Of a stretch of 64,000 nt of DNA, positions 10,417 to 19,186 are shown in pieces. Made by a program: the position numbers and the translations under genes. The notes under the pieces were generated by a model. That model saw nothing but the letters and a program-made list of their open reading frames with translations, ran no database searches and was not told the DNA's origin. Within the stretch, counting starts at the first letter, position 1; the number at the start of each line of letters is the position of its first letter. Source of the DNA: Gammaproteobacteria bacterium (lineage in GTDB: Bacteria; Pseudomonadota; Gammaproteobacteria; GCA-002705445; GCA-002716945); contig JADHNN010000004.1 of NCBI GenBank assembly GCA_016779485.1, positions 37,981-101,980 of the forward strand, written 5' to 3'.

Positions 10417-11304
10417 ATGATTAGAGTTAAAAAATATAAAGTTGGTTTTGTTGGCCTTGGAATAATGGGTAAACCGATGGTTCATAATTTATTAGAGAAT
10501 AAGGTCCAGGTATATTTCTATGCAAGAAAACAAAAAATAATTAAATCTATTGAAAAACGCGGTGGGATATTTGTTTCTTCAGTTAGTGACTTGCCGAAGC
10601 ATGCAAATATTTTAATTACAAATTTGCCAAAAACAAAAGATGTAGAATTAGTTACAACTGGAAAAGTAGGAATGCTTGATAATTTGAAAAAAGGTTCTTG
10701 TGTTATAGACATGAGTACTATATCACCCAAAGGCGCGATCCAAATAAACACCGAGTTAAATAAAAAAGGTGCTTTCTTTATAGATGCACCGGTATCTGGT
10801 GGAGAAGCCGGCGCGATATCAGGTAATTTATCAATTATGGTAGGTGGAGATAGAAAGTCTTTTCATAAAGTTAAACCTATTCTTAAAATGTTGGGCGAAA
10901 AAATTACATACATCGGCAACAGTGGATCTGGCCAAATATGTAAGATGTGCAATCAAGTTCTTGTTGCTCAGACCATTCAGGCTGTAAGTGATATTATCAA
11001 TATTTCCAGTAAATCTAGAGTAGATCCAAATAGAATAAGAGAAGCTCTGCTGGGCGGGTACGCAAATAGTAAAATCTTAGAAATTCATGGAAAACGCATG
11101 ATTGATAATGATTTCAAACCTGGATTTAAATTATCACTACATCATAAAGACTTAAAAATAGCTAAATCTTTTCTATCAAATATAGGAATACAACTCAAAA
11201 GTTTAAACCAGGTAAAAAAGCTAATGAATCTTGCAGAAAGTGCGGGATTATCTGACTTAGATTCATCTGCAATTCATAGTATATTAGAAAAAACTTATAA
11301 ATAA
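10417..11304 (+). CDS. 3-hydroxyisobutyrate dehydrogenase / 2-hydroxy-3-oxopropionate reductase family NAD(P)-dependent oxidoreductase
   Basis: VGFVGLGIMGKPM, FIDAPVSGGEAGAISGNLSIMVGG, GSGQICKMCNQ motifs. Confidence 0.92.
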   Translation: MIRVKKYKVGFVGLGIMGKPMVHNLLENKVQVYFYARKQKIIKSIEKRGGIFVSSVSDLPKHANILITNLPKTKDVELVTTGKVGMLDNLKKGSCVIDMSTISPKGAIQINTELNKKGAFFIDAPVSGGEAGAISGNLSIMVGGDRKSFHKVKPILKMLGEKITYIGNSGSGQICKMCNQVLVAQTIQAVSDIINISSKSRVDPNRIREALLGGYANSKILEIHGKRMIDNDFKPGFKLSLHHKDLKIAKSFLSNIGIQLKSLNQVKKLMNLAESAGLSDLDSSAIHSILEKTYK

Positions 11305-11342
11305 TTATTAAGCTTTATCCATTTATATATTATAATATTGCC

Positions 11343-11741
11343 ATGGAAACAAGGTACGAGAAGCTATACAGAAAACTTGATGTAACCCCTACGAAACAAA
11401 GGGTTGATTTAGCACATTTGATATTTGCTAAAAAACAACATTTTACTGCTACAGATTTAATAAATATAGTAGACAAGAAAAAACTGAATATCTCGATGGC
11501 TACTGTCTACAATACATTATCTCTTTTGGAGGACAAAGGAATGCTGAAGACTATTAATATAGATAACGAAGTGAAATTTTATGATACTAACCTAGAGAAT
11601 CATCACCACCTATACAATACTACGATGAGTACTCTTACAGATATCGCTCATGATAAAGTTGTATTTGCTGAGTTACCAGAATTACCAAAAACATTGGAAA
11701 TTGAAAGTACAGAACTCTTAATAAAAGCTAGGAATAAATAA
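11343..11741 (+). CDS. Fur-family transcriptional regulator, Irr-like
   Basis: TPTKQRVDLAHLIF...MATVYNTLSLLEDKGMLK Fur winged helix; HHHLYN followed by LTDI resembles Irr; no CxxC zinc sites. Confidence 0.85.
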   Translation: METRYEKLYRKLDVTPTKQRVDLAHLIFAKKQHFTATDLINIVDKKKLNISMATVYNTLSLLEDKGMLKTINIDNEVKFYDTNLENHHHLYNTTMSTLTDIAHDKVVFAELPELPKTLEIESTELLIKARNK

Positions 11742-11743
11742 AT

Positions 11744-12325
11744 TCAGTTAGTGTTTAGATCTTTAGATAGGCTATCTTTTGTTGCTTCAGACAGGGCAAC
11801 TTCATCTGTATATTCATCATGAGAAACACCAACTAGTACACGATCATTAGATAAAAAGTCTGTAATATCAGTTTGATCAAGTTCAAATCTTAAAAAATGT
11901 ACCGCTGATGTTTTGTTATCAGTACTTCTTTCAAGGTCTTCATCTGCTAGAGCGACTATTTTCTTAGACCCGCAATTTAGATAAATGTTATTTTCAATAT
12001 CATGTAATTTAGATAACATTATTTTTCTTTCTTCAACATCAGGATACATTATAAGCATCGTTGCCTTAAAGTTTGTTCCATCCGGTATCAATGGGTTATA
12101 AGCATCAATCTCTTCTTGAATCTCTTTTTTATTAAATATCTTCTCTATCCTGAGCATTTCTTGGACCTGATATTTAATTGTAGAATAATCCTCAAAAATA
12201 AGAACAATATGCTCCCCAATAGATACAGTTCTATTTTTTTTATGAATAATTAATGCTTTTTTTATAGCATCTCTTTCATTATCATACTCTTCGAGAGATA
12301 GGAGATCTGATGTTTTTAGCTTCAT
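11744..12325 (-). CDS. DUF3501 family protein
   Basis: GEHIVLIFEDYSTIKYQVQEMLRIEKIF and EIDAYNPLIPDGTNFKATMLI match DUF3501; co-located with Fe-S protein and rubrerythrin. Confidence 0.9.
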   Translation of the reverse strand: MKLKTSDLLSLEEYDNERDAIKKALIIHKKNRTVSIGEHIVLIFEDYSTIKYQVQEMLRIEKIFNKKEIQEEIDAYNPLIPDGTNFKATMLIMYPDVEERKIMLSKLHDIENNIYLNCGSKKIVALADEDLERSTDNKTSAVHFLRFELDQTDITDFLSNDRVLVGVSHDEYTDEVALSEATKDSLSKDLNTN

Positions 12326-13650
12326 TGTTTTATTCCGTATGCTTTTTTAATTAATGTAATTGGATGTTGTGGAGCTTTTAAATTACCTAGAGAATTTTCA
12401 ATGTGGTGAGCTGCTAAAGAGCAGTCACTTGTAAAACTATCAAACGAGGAAGCTTTGAATTCTCTAGTAATTGGCCTGGCAATTTTAATGGCTATTTCAT
12501 GTGTTTCGGCTTTTACCCCATAAGTTCCATCATGCCCAGAACATTTTTCAATTGCGTTTATTTTTGTTCCAGGAACAAGTTCAAGGACTTTCTTTGTTAA
12601 CATTCCCATATTTTGCACTCTCTGATGACAGGCCACTTGATAAGACACATCACCAAGTTTATTTCTAAAATCTTTTTTTAGTTTTCCTTGATCATTTATG
12701 AAATTGAGAAATTCAAATGGGTCTCTAAAAGCTTGTGAAACAACTGCCAGATCTTTATTGTCAGGGAACAGTAACGGTAATTCCTGTTTGTACATCAAGA
12801 CACACGATGGAATAGGTGCAATTATGACATAGCCTTGGTCAACATATTTTTTAAATCCAGGTAGGTTCTTCATCATCATCTTTTCAACTAGCTTGATATC
12901 TCCAAGCTCAAGCTTTGGCATACCACAGCAGTTATCATCAGAAATTATATCAACTGTAATATTGTTATGTTTTAGTATGTCATAAAAATCTTCTATAACA
13001 CCTGGCTCATTATAGTTATGATAACATGTTGTAAAAATAGCAACCTTGAGATTAGGATCTCCATTGTATCTTTGTAGACCAAGCTTCTTTGCTGTTTTAG
13101 ACACAAAATTCGGTAATTTAGCGTTGATATGGATACCAAAAAATTTACTAAGAAATTTTCTAAATATTTTTATATTATTAAAAAAATTTACTATTGGTGC
13201 AACTAGCGCTCTAGAGAAAATTTTACCTAAATTATCTGTTGATGTAAGCACTTTATCTCTAAATGAATTTTTATTGTTTGCATTCTTTATTGCCTTACCT
13301 CTTAACATAAGATGTGGAAAGTCAATTTCCCATTCGTGTGGAGGTACATAAGGGCATTTGGTCATAAAACATAAATCGCACAGATAACAGTGATCGATCA
13401 CAGAGCTAAATTCATCATATTTAACACCATCAACTTCAAATGTTTTTGATTCATCAATGAGATCGAATAAGGTTGGGAACGAATTACACAAGCTTACACA
13501 CCTTCTACAGCCATGACACGCATCTGCTACTCTTCTTAATTCTTCTTCAAACTTTTCCTCATTAAGAAAATCAGGATTATTCCAATCAATGATATGGCGA
13601 GTAGGTTTTTCTAATCCACCCTCACCTTTAGGCATCTGTCCTGTGCTCAT
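12322..13650 (-). CDS. GlpC/HdrD-like (Fe-S)-binding protein, heterodisulfide reductase-related
   Basis: CHGCRRCVSLC and CYLCDLCFMTKCPYVPP ferredoxin-type clusters; CCG-type motifs DDNCCGMPKLELG and EKCSGHDGTYG. Confidence 0.92.
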   Translation of the reverse strand: MSTGQMPKGEGGLEKPTRHIIDWNNPDFLNEEKFEEELRRVADACHGCRRCVSLCNSFPTLFDLIDESKTFEVDGVKYDEFSSVIDHCYLCDLCFMTKCPYVPPHEWEIDFPHLMLRGKAIKNANNKNSFRDKVLTSTDNLGKIFSRALVAPIVNFFNNIKIFRKFLSKFFGIHINAKLPNFVSKTAKKLGLQRYNGDPNLKVAIFTTCYHNYNEPGVIEDFYDILKHNNITVDIISDDNCCGMPKLELGDIKLVEKMMMKNLPGFKKYVDQGYVIIAPIPSCVLMYKQELPLLFPDNKDLAVVSQAFRDPFEFLNFINDQGKLKKDFRNKLGDVSYQVACHQRVQNMGMLTKKVLELVPGTKINAIEKCSGHDGTYGVKAETHEIAIKIARPITREFKASSFDSFTSDCSLAAHHIENSLGNLKAPQHPITLIKKAYGIKQ

Positions 13651-13679
13651 ATTCTTTCTCTTTTTTTGTAAAATAATTC

Positions 13680-13706
13680 GTGGACGTTTTTTATAAAAAC
13701 GCCCAC
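13680..13706 (-). other. intra-operon stem-loop (12-bp stem, 3-nt loop) between rubrerythrin and the Fe-S gene
   Basis: Minus strand GTGGGCGTTTTT-ATA-AAAAACGTCCAC, one G-U pair. Confidence 0.75.
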
Positions 13707-13718
13707 AACTTGTCTAAA

Positions 13719-14138
13719 TTAAGATATTGACTCTAATGCTTTTGTAAAACGGTTTGCATGAGATCTTTCAGCTTTAGCTAAAGTCTCAAACCAATCTGCA
13801 ATTTCGTCATGACCTTCATCTCTTGCAGTTTTTGCCATCCCAGGATACATATCTGTGTATTCATGAGTTTCCCCTGCAATAGCTGCTTTGAGATTAAGAA
13901 CACTGTCACCGATAGGTTCGCCAGTAGCTGGATCGCCGCATTCTTTTTCTAGGTACTCTAAATGACCGTGAGCATGCCCAGTCTCACCCTCTGCTGTTGA
14001 ACGAAATACTGTAGCAATATCATTTTGACCTTCTACATCTGCTTTTGCTGCAAAATAAAGATATCTTCTATTTGCTTGAGACTCCCCTGCAAACGCATCT
14101 TTGAGATTTTGTTCTGTTTTTGAACCTTTTAAACTCAT
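13719..14138 (-). CDS. rubrerythrin family protein (ferritin-like di-iron domain only, no rubredoxin domain)
   Basis: NLKDAFAGESQANRRYLYFA, AEGETGHAHGHLEYL, AGETHEYTDMYPGMAKTARDEGH, AKAERSHANRF di-iron ligands; no C-terminal CxxC. Confidence 0.94.
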   Translation of the reverse strand: MSLKGSKTEQNLKDAFAGESQANRRYLYFAAKADVEGQNDIATVFRSTAEGETGHAHGHLEYLEKECGDPATGEPIGDSVLNLKAAIAGETHEYTDMYPGMAKTARDEGHDEIADWFETLAKAERSHANRFTKALESIS

Positions 14139-14157
14139 TACATTCTCCTAAGTGATT

Positions 14158-14176
14158 ATTTAGAATGATTCTAAAT
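14158..14176. promoter_or_regulatory. perfect 19-bp palindrome, candidate Irr/ICE-type operator
   Basis: ATTTAGAAT-G-ATTCTAAAT; 20 bp upstream of the rubrerythrin start codon. Confidence 0.75.
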
Positions 14177-14196
14177 TTATAAAGCATATATGTCAA
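14168..14196 (-). promoter_or_regulatory. sigma70-type promoter for rubrerythrin
   Basis: TTGACA (14196-14191), 17-nt spacer, TAGAAT (14173-14168); -10 lies inside the palindrome. Confidence 0.7.
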
Positions 14197-14222
14197 TATT
14201 TTTCTGTTAGAATAGTCATGAT

Positions 14223-14241
14223 GATAATGATTCTTGTTATC
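14223..14241. promoter_or_regulatory. Fur-box-like imperfect palindrome
   Basis: GATAATGATTCTTGTTATC, 15/19 identical to GATAATGATAATCATTATC. Confidence 0.4.
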
Positions 14242-14255
14242 TTTTGAGAGAGACT

Positions 14256-15266
14256 TTGGACGATATATTTTTTCAACTGTATAAAAAAATTGCTTTTCTG
14301 GGTGACCCTGAAAAGGTGCATGATATTTCACTACCCATTCTAGAATTTATCTATAAAAGTTATTTAGGAAAGGTACTGCACAAAAAAATCATTAGTAAAA
14401 AAACTAAACAACTGAATATTGATTTTGATAATCCATTAGGTTTGGCTGCAGGCTTTGATAAAAATGCTGACTACTTAAATTTTATATCAAATGTAGGTTT
14501 TGGTTATGTAGAAGTAGGAACCCTAACGCCAAAACCTCAAGCAGGAAACCCTAAACCAAGAATCTTTAGACTCATAAAAGATGAGGCGATAATTAATCAC
14601 TTAGGTTTTAACAATAAAGGAATTGACTACGCAATAAATAAAATTAAAAAGTTTAATCGCAACATACCGATAGGTATTAATATAGGTAAAAACGCATATA
14701 CGCAAATAAAAGATGCATTTAGAGATTATGAATATTGTTTAAGAAAGTCATATGCTATCGCAGATTATATTACCTTGAATATTTCTTCACCAAATACAAA
14801 AGGCCTAAGACAGCTTCAATCTGGACAAAATATAAATGAATTTATTCGCTCTATAAAGGGATTGCATGATAACTTAAAAAAAGTTTATAAGAAACATACG
14901 CCGTTAGTTATAAAAATTGCACCTGATATTTCCATTGAAGATATTGGTGGAATCATAGATTTAATAAATTCGTATGATGTGGACGGCATAATCTGTACCA
15001 ACACCACCATAGATAAGTCATCAATAGATGAATCCTATAAAAATTTACAAGGAGGTTTAAGTGGTAGACCTTTATACAAACAATCAAATAATATACTCAA
15101 AGAAGTGTGTCGTCAGATGTCCAAAGATAAAACTGTCATAGGTGTAGGTGGAGTGGATTCTCCGCAAGCTGCAAAAGAAAAAATAAATCTTGGAGCTAAT
15201 CTAATTCAAATATACACAGGATTAGTTTTTAAAGGGCCAGGATTAATTGAGAGTATCCTGCGTTAA
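14256..15266 (+). CDS. pyrD: dihydroorotate dehydrogenase (quinone)
   Basis: DNPLGLAAGFDKNADYLNF, VEVGTLTPKPQAGNPKPR, NISSPNTKGLRQLQ; probable TTG start at 14256 after GAGAGAG, ORF also open from TTG 14244. Confidence 0.93.
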   Translation: MDDIFFQLYKKIAFLGDPEKVHDISLPILEFIYKSYLGKVLHKKIISKKTKQLNIDFDNPLGLAAGFDKNADYLNFISNVGFGYVEVGTLTPKPQAGNPKPRIFRLIKDEAIINHLGFNNKGIDYAINKIKKFNRNIPIGINIGKNAYTQIKDAFRDYEYCLRKSYAIADYITLNISSPNTKGLRQLQSGQNINEFIRSIKGLHDNLKKVYKKHTPLVIKIAPDISIEDIGGIIDLINSYDVDGIICTNTTIDKSSIDESYKNLQGGLSGRPLYKQSNNILKEVCRQMSKDKTVIGVGGVDSPQAAKEKINLGANLIQIYTGLVFKGPGLIESILR

Positions 15267-15267
15267 T

Positions 15268-15558
15268 TTATTCTGGGGTCCATTTACCGTAAGCATCTTC
15301 ATTAGGTTTTACTGAAGATGTTTCCCCCTGTTTGAGAGTATCGGTTTGTTGATCATAAACATACTGTGTGAACTCAATTAGTTGTTTTAGAATATCATCT
15401 CTATCTTTTTTAGGAATTTCTGCTGTTGCTACAATTGAACCAACGACAGCCGATAGGTATTGTGATGCTAGAATAGGATCTTCATTTTTAGGTTCATATT
15501 CAACAAGGACTTTCTGCAATCCTTTTAATAATTCAGGTTTTAATACAATTTCTGTCAT
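15268..15558 (-). CDS. hypothetical protein, 96 aa
   Basis: Intact ORF filling the gap between pyrD and the MBL-fold gene; no family recognised. Confidence 0.55.
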   Translation of the reverse strand: MTEIVLKPELLKGLQKVLVEYEPKNEDPILASQYLSAVVGSIVATAEIPKKDRDDILKQLIEFTQYVYDQQTDTLKQGETSSVKPNEDAYGKWTPE

Positions 15559-15592
15559 TATGCTTGTTCAAATTATATTATAATGACGTTGT

Positions 15593-16288
15593 ATGCAAGA
15601 TAATTCTAATTTATCAGTAAAAACTTTTGATGTAGGGCCTATGCAAAATATTGTTTACCTTATTTGGAACAATAAAACAAAAGAAGGCGCAATAGTTGAT
15701 CCTGCGTGGGACCTTGATGCGGTATTAACTTTTATTAAAAATAATCATATTAAATTAACAAGTATTCTGCTGACTCATAGTCATCATGATCATGTCAATT
15801 CTATTGATAAATTATTAGAGATATATGATGTACCTATTTTTATCAATAAATTAGAAGCAGAATTTTGGAATAAAACTTATGACAATTTAATTAGTTTAGA
15901 TTCACAAGCTGAAATATTTCTGGGGGAAAAACATCTTCAGTCCATTCATACACCTGGTCATACACCAGGCTCCTGTTGCTATACATTTGATGATAAACTT
16001 ATCGCTGGTGACACTCTTTTTGTTTTTGGATGCGGAAGATGTGATTTACATGGCGGAAATCCTGAACAAATGTTCAACTCTCTGAAGATTCTTAAAAGTA
16101 ATTTTCACAAAGATACCATCATCATGCCTGGTCATAACTACTCTGTTACAAGGCAGTCTACTCTAGAAAAAGAAATTAGTGGTAATCCTTTTTTTAGTTT
16201 CGATAATTTAAAAGATTTTGTGAGATATCGCATGGTCGATCATGATAGATCTAGAGACGAACCATACGGACCAATTAATTTGTTTTAG
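15593..16288 (+). CDS. MBL-fold metallo-hydrolase (YcbL/glyoxalase II-like)
   Basis: LTHSHHDHVNSID, HTPGHTPGSCCY, AGDTLFVFGCGRCDLHGG, MPGHNYS. Confidence 0.92.
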   Translation: MQDNSNLSVKTFDVGPMQNIVYLIWNNKTKEGAIVDPAWDLDAVLTFIKNNHIKLTSILLTHSHHDHVNSIDKLLEIYDVPIFINKLEAEFWNKTYDNLISLDSQAEIFLGEKHLQSIHTPGHTPGSCCYTFDDKLIAGDTLFVFGCGRCDLHGGNPEQMFNSLKILKSNFHKDTIIMPGHNYSVTRQSTLEKEISGNPFFSFDNLKDFVRYRMVDHDRSRDEPYGPINLF

Positions 16289-16769
16289 ATTTAAGCGCTG
16301 CTTTTAATTTCAATATTAATTTCCTAAGTAATCTCTGGTCTATGCTATTACTAGCAATAATCTCTTTTTCTCTTGTGCCTTGCATTTGCGATTCATTAAA
16401 ATCATAAGATGCGCTTGCCTTAAGTGATCCTTTTAGTATTTCTGTTTCTGATAATATAAGTTCATAGTCTAGTTTTTTGCTAATTTCATATTCGTCTACT
16501 CGTCCTGATGAATTAACCGAAAGTTGTCTAGTTTCACTCTTAAGGTTACTTATCTTAACTACGGGATACGTCGAGTCAATGAAACTATTGTCATTTTTAT
16601 ATGAGAGAATTTTTTGCTCAAGTAACATGGCTATTTTATTTGAATCACTAGCAATAACTTTTATATTTTTTAGCTCATCTATATCTAATGATCCTCTGAG
16701 CTGATAGCCACATGAACTAAAAGAAGTGATTAAAAAAGAAATCAAGAATATAGATTTAATTGTTTTCAT
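16275..16769 (-). CDS. lptE: LPS-assembly lipoprotein LptE
   Basis: Lipoprotein signal (SSCGYQLRG), directly downstream of leuS. Confidence 0.85.
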   Translation of the reverse strand: MKTIKSIFLISFLITSFSSCGYQLRGSLDIDELKNIKVIASDSNKIAMLLEQKILSYKNDNSFIDSTYPVVKISNLKSETRQLSVNSSGRVDEYEISKKLDYELILSETEILKGSLKASASYDFNESQMQGTREKEIIASNSIDQRLLRKLILKLKAALKSKTN

Positions 16770-19186
16770 TTAATTACAAAATTGATAAGTTTATTTGGAA
16801 CATATATTAATTTGACAATTTCTTTGTCATTTATGTATTCTTGAACCTTACTGTCATCTTTAGCAAGCTTTATAACATCCTCTTTTCTAAGTTTAGTATT
16901 AATATCAACTCTACTTCTCAGTTTACCATTAATTTGAATAATTATCTGAACTTCCTGGTTCTCGTCAACTGTATCAAAGATTTCTGGCCATACAGGATTT
17001 AATGCTTGATCTTCATTAAATTCTGATAAAACTGCATAGCATATATGGGGTGTAATTGGATATAATAATTTAGCTATAGTTTCAATGCTCTTTGTTGCGG
17101 TATGACTGCTCATAGTTTTTGCTTCAAAATTTTTTGATATGAAGTTGAGCAGTTCCATTATAGCTGCAATAGCGGTATTATAAGATTTTCTCTCAAAAAT
17201 ATCCGTTGTGACTTTATTTATTATATTGTTAGTTTTGATTAATATATTATTATCATTTGAAGTATCCTCATTTTTATGAGAAGTTTTAATTAGATAAGAT
17301 AATTTCCAAAATCTCTTCAGAAACTTATAGCCGCCTTCAATAGCTGAGTCTGACCACTCTAGATTCTGTTCTGGTGGGGCTGCGAATAAGATAAAGAATC
17401 TGATTGTATCTGCGCCATATTTATTAATAATCATATCTGGATCAACCGTATTGCCTTTGGATTTTGACATTTTAGCGCCATCTTTGAGAACCATACCCTG
17501 AGAAAGTAATGCATTGAATGGTTCGTCATTATCTACTAACCCTTCATCTTTAAGTAATTTGAAAAAAAACCTAGCATATAAAAGATGGAGAATAGCATGC
17601 TCTATGCCGCCAACATATTGATCAACCGGCAGCCATGGTTTTAATTTTTTATCAAATATTTCATCTTTGTTATTAGGATCTAAAAATCTTAGATAATACC
17701 AAGAAGACTCGAAAAACGTATCGAAGGTATCGGTCTCTCTAGTAGCTCTTTTTCCTGTGCGAGGACAAATAATATTTTTCCATTTTTCGTTTTTATCAAG
17801 AGGATTACCTTCACCACTAAGATCCACGTCTTTAGGGAGCTTGATAGGCAAATCTTCTTCGGGTACAGGATGTACTGTGCCATCATCTAGATAATATACC
17901 GGAATAGGACATCCCCAATACCTTTGTCTTGATATTCCCCAGTCGCGTAATCGAAAAGATGTAACTTCTTCCCCTAATTTATTTTTAACAAAATATTCTG
18001 ATATTTTGTTCAAGGCTTCTTGAGAGTTGACCCCATTAAACATATCAGAATTAATTAATGTACCTTGATCTAGAAAAGGTAAATCAGATTTTTTATTTTC
18101 ACTTTCTATAACTCTAGTAATCTCTAGATTAAACTGATTTGCAAATTCATAATCTCGCGTATCGTGGGCCGGCACGCCCATAACTACACCTGTGCCATAT
18201 CCATCCACTATATAATTTGCTATCCATATAGGTATTTTCTTTTTTGTAATAGGATGATAGCAATATTGATCTGTAAAAATGCCATCTTTATCTATTTTTG
18301 CCATTGCTTCTTCTGATACTTTTGATGACTGATATTTTTTAATAAATTCTTTTATATACTTATTGCTCTCAGAGAGACTTTTTGCTGTCGGATGATTAAT
18401 ACTAATAGCTATAAATGAAACTCCAAAAATAGTATCGGGCCTTGTTGTAAATGCAGTGTATAGATAGTCGTTATTACAAGATTTAAAATTTATATTCAAT
18501 CCTTTTGATTTACCTATCCAATTCTTTTGCATTAATTTAACTGATTCGGGCCAACCAGAGAGTTTATCAAGGTCATTTAATAATACATCTGCATACTCTG
18601 TTATTTTCAAAAACCATTGGGGTATTTCTTTTCTTTCTACCTTTGCTCCTGATCTCCATCCTTTTCCATCAATGACTTGCTCATTTGCCAGTACTGTTTG
18701 ATCAACAGGATCCCAATTAACCTCTGATAACTTCCTGTAAACAAGCCCTTTCTTTAAAAGTTTAATAAAGAACCATTGTTCCCAGTGGAAATATTCTGGA
18801 TCAGCTGTAGATAGCTCGTTTTGCCAATCATACAAGATACCGATATTTTGAAGCTGTTCTCTCATATGATTAATATTTTTTTTAGTCCATTCTTCTGGAT
18901 GAACATTATTTTTAATGGCAGCATTCTCTGCAGGTAAGCCAAAAGCATCCCATCCCATCGGTTGAAATACATTTTTTCCTAACATTTTATTGGATCTTGA
19001 TATTACATCTCCAATTGTATAATTTCTTACATGGCCAATATGGAGTTTGCCACTCGGATAAGGGAACATACTAAGCACATAATATTTATTCTTAGAATTT
19101 AGAAGTTTATTCTTTTCAGGTTCTGTTTTTCTCCATATCGATTGAACAGCTTTTTCTATACTAGATGGGTGATAATCTTTGTTCAT
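16766..19186 (-). CDS. leuS: leucyl-tRNA synthetase
   Basis: MFPYPSGKLHIGHVRNYTIGDV, MSKSKGNTVDPD. Confidence 0.98.
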   Translation of the reverse strand: MNKDYHPSSIEKAVQSIWRKTEPEKNKLLNSKNKYYVLSMFPYPSGKLHIGHVRNYTIGDVISRSNKMLGKNVFQPMGWDAFGLPAENAAIKNNVHPEEWTKKNINHMREQLQNIGILYDWQNELSTADPEYFHWEQWFFIKLLKKGLVYRKLSEVNWDPVDQTVLANEQVIDGKGWRSGAKVERKEIPQWFLKITEYADVLLNDLDKLSGWPESVKLMQKNWIGKSKGLNINFKSCNNDYLYTAFTTRPDTIFGVSFIAISINHPTAKSLSESNKYIKEFIKKYQSSKVSEEAMAKIDKDGIFTDQYCYHPITKKKIPIWIANYIVDGYGTGVVMGVPAHDTRDYEFANQFNLEITRVIESENKKSDLPFLDQGTLINSDMFNGVNSQEALNKISEYFVKNKLGEEVTSFRLRDWGISRQRYWGCPIPVYYLDDGTVHPVPEEDLPIKLPKDVDLSGEGNPLDKNEKWKNIICPRTGKRATRETDTFDTFFESSWYYLRFLDPNNKDEIFDKKLKPWLPVDQYVGGIEHAILHLLYARFFFKLLKDEGLVDNDEPFNALLSQGMVLKDGAKMSKSKGNTVDPDMIINKYGADTIRFFILFAAPPEQNLEWSDSAIEGGYKFLKRFWKLSYLIKTSHKNEDTSNDNNILIKTNNIINKVTTDIFERKSYNTAIAAIMELLNFISKNFEAKTMSSHTATKSIETIAKLLYPITPHICYAVLSEFNEDQALNPVWPEIFDTVDENQEVQIIIQINGKLRSRVDINTKLRKEDVIKLAKDDSKVQEYINDKEIVKLIYVPNKLINFVIK

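Noticed and set aside
14068-14331. 87-aa minus-strand ORF overlapping the rubrerythrin start, operator and pyrD 5' end
   Set aside because: Out of frame with rubrerythrin and covers the promoter and palindrome; spurious.
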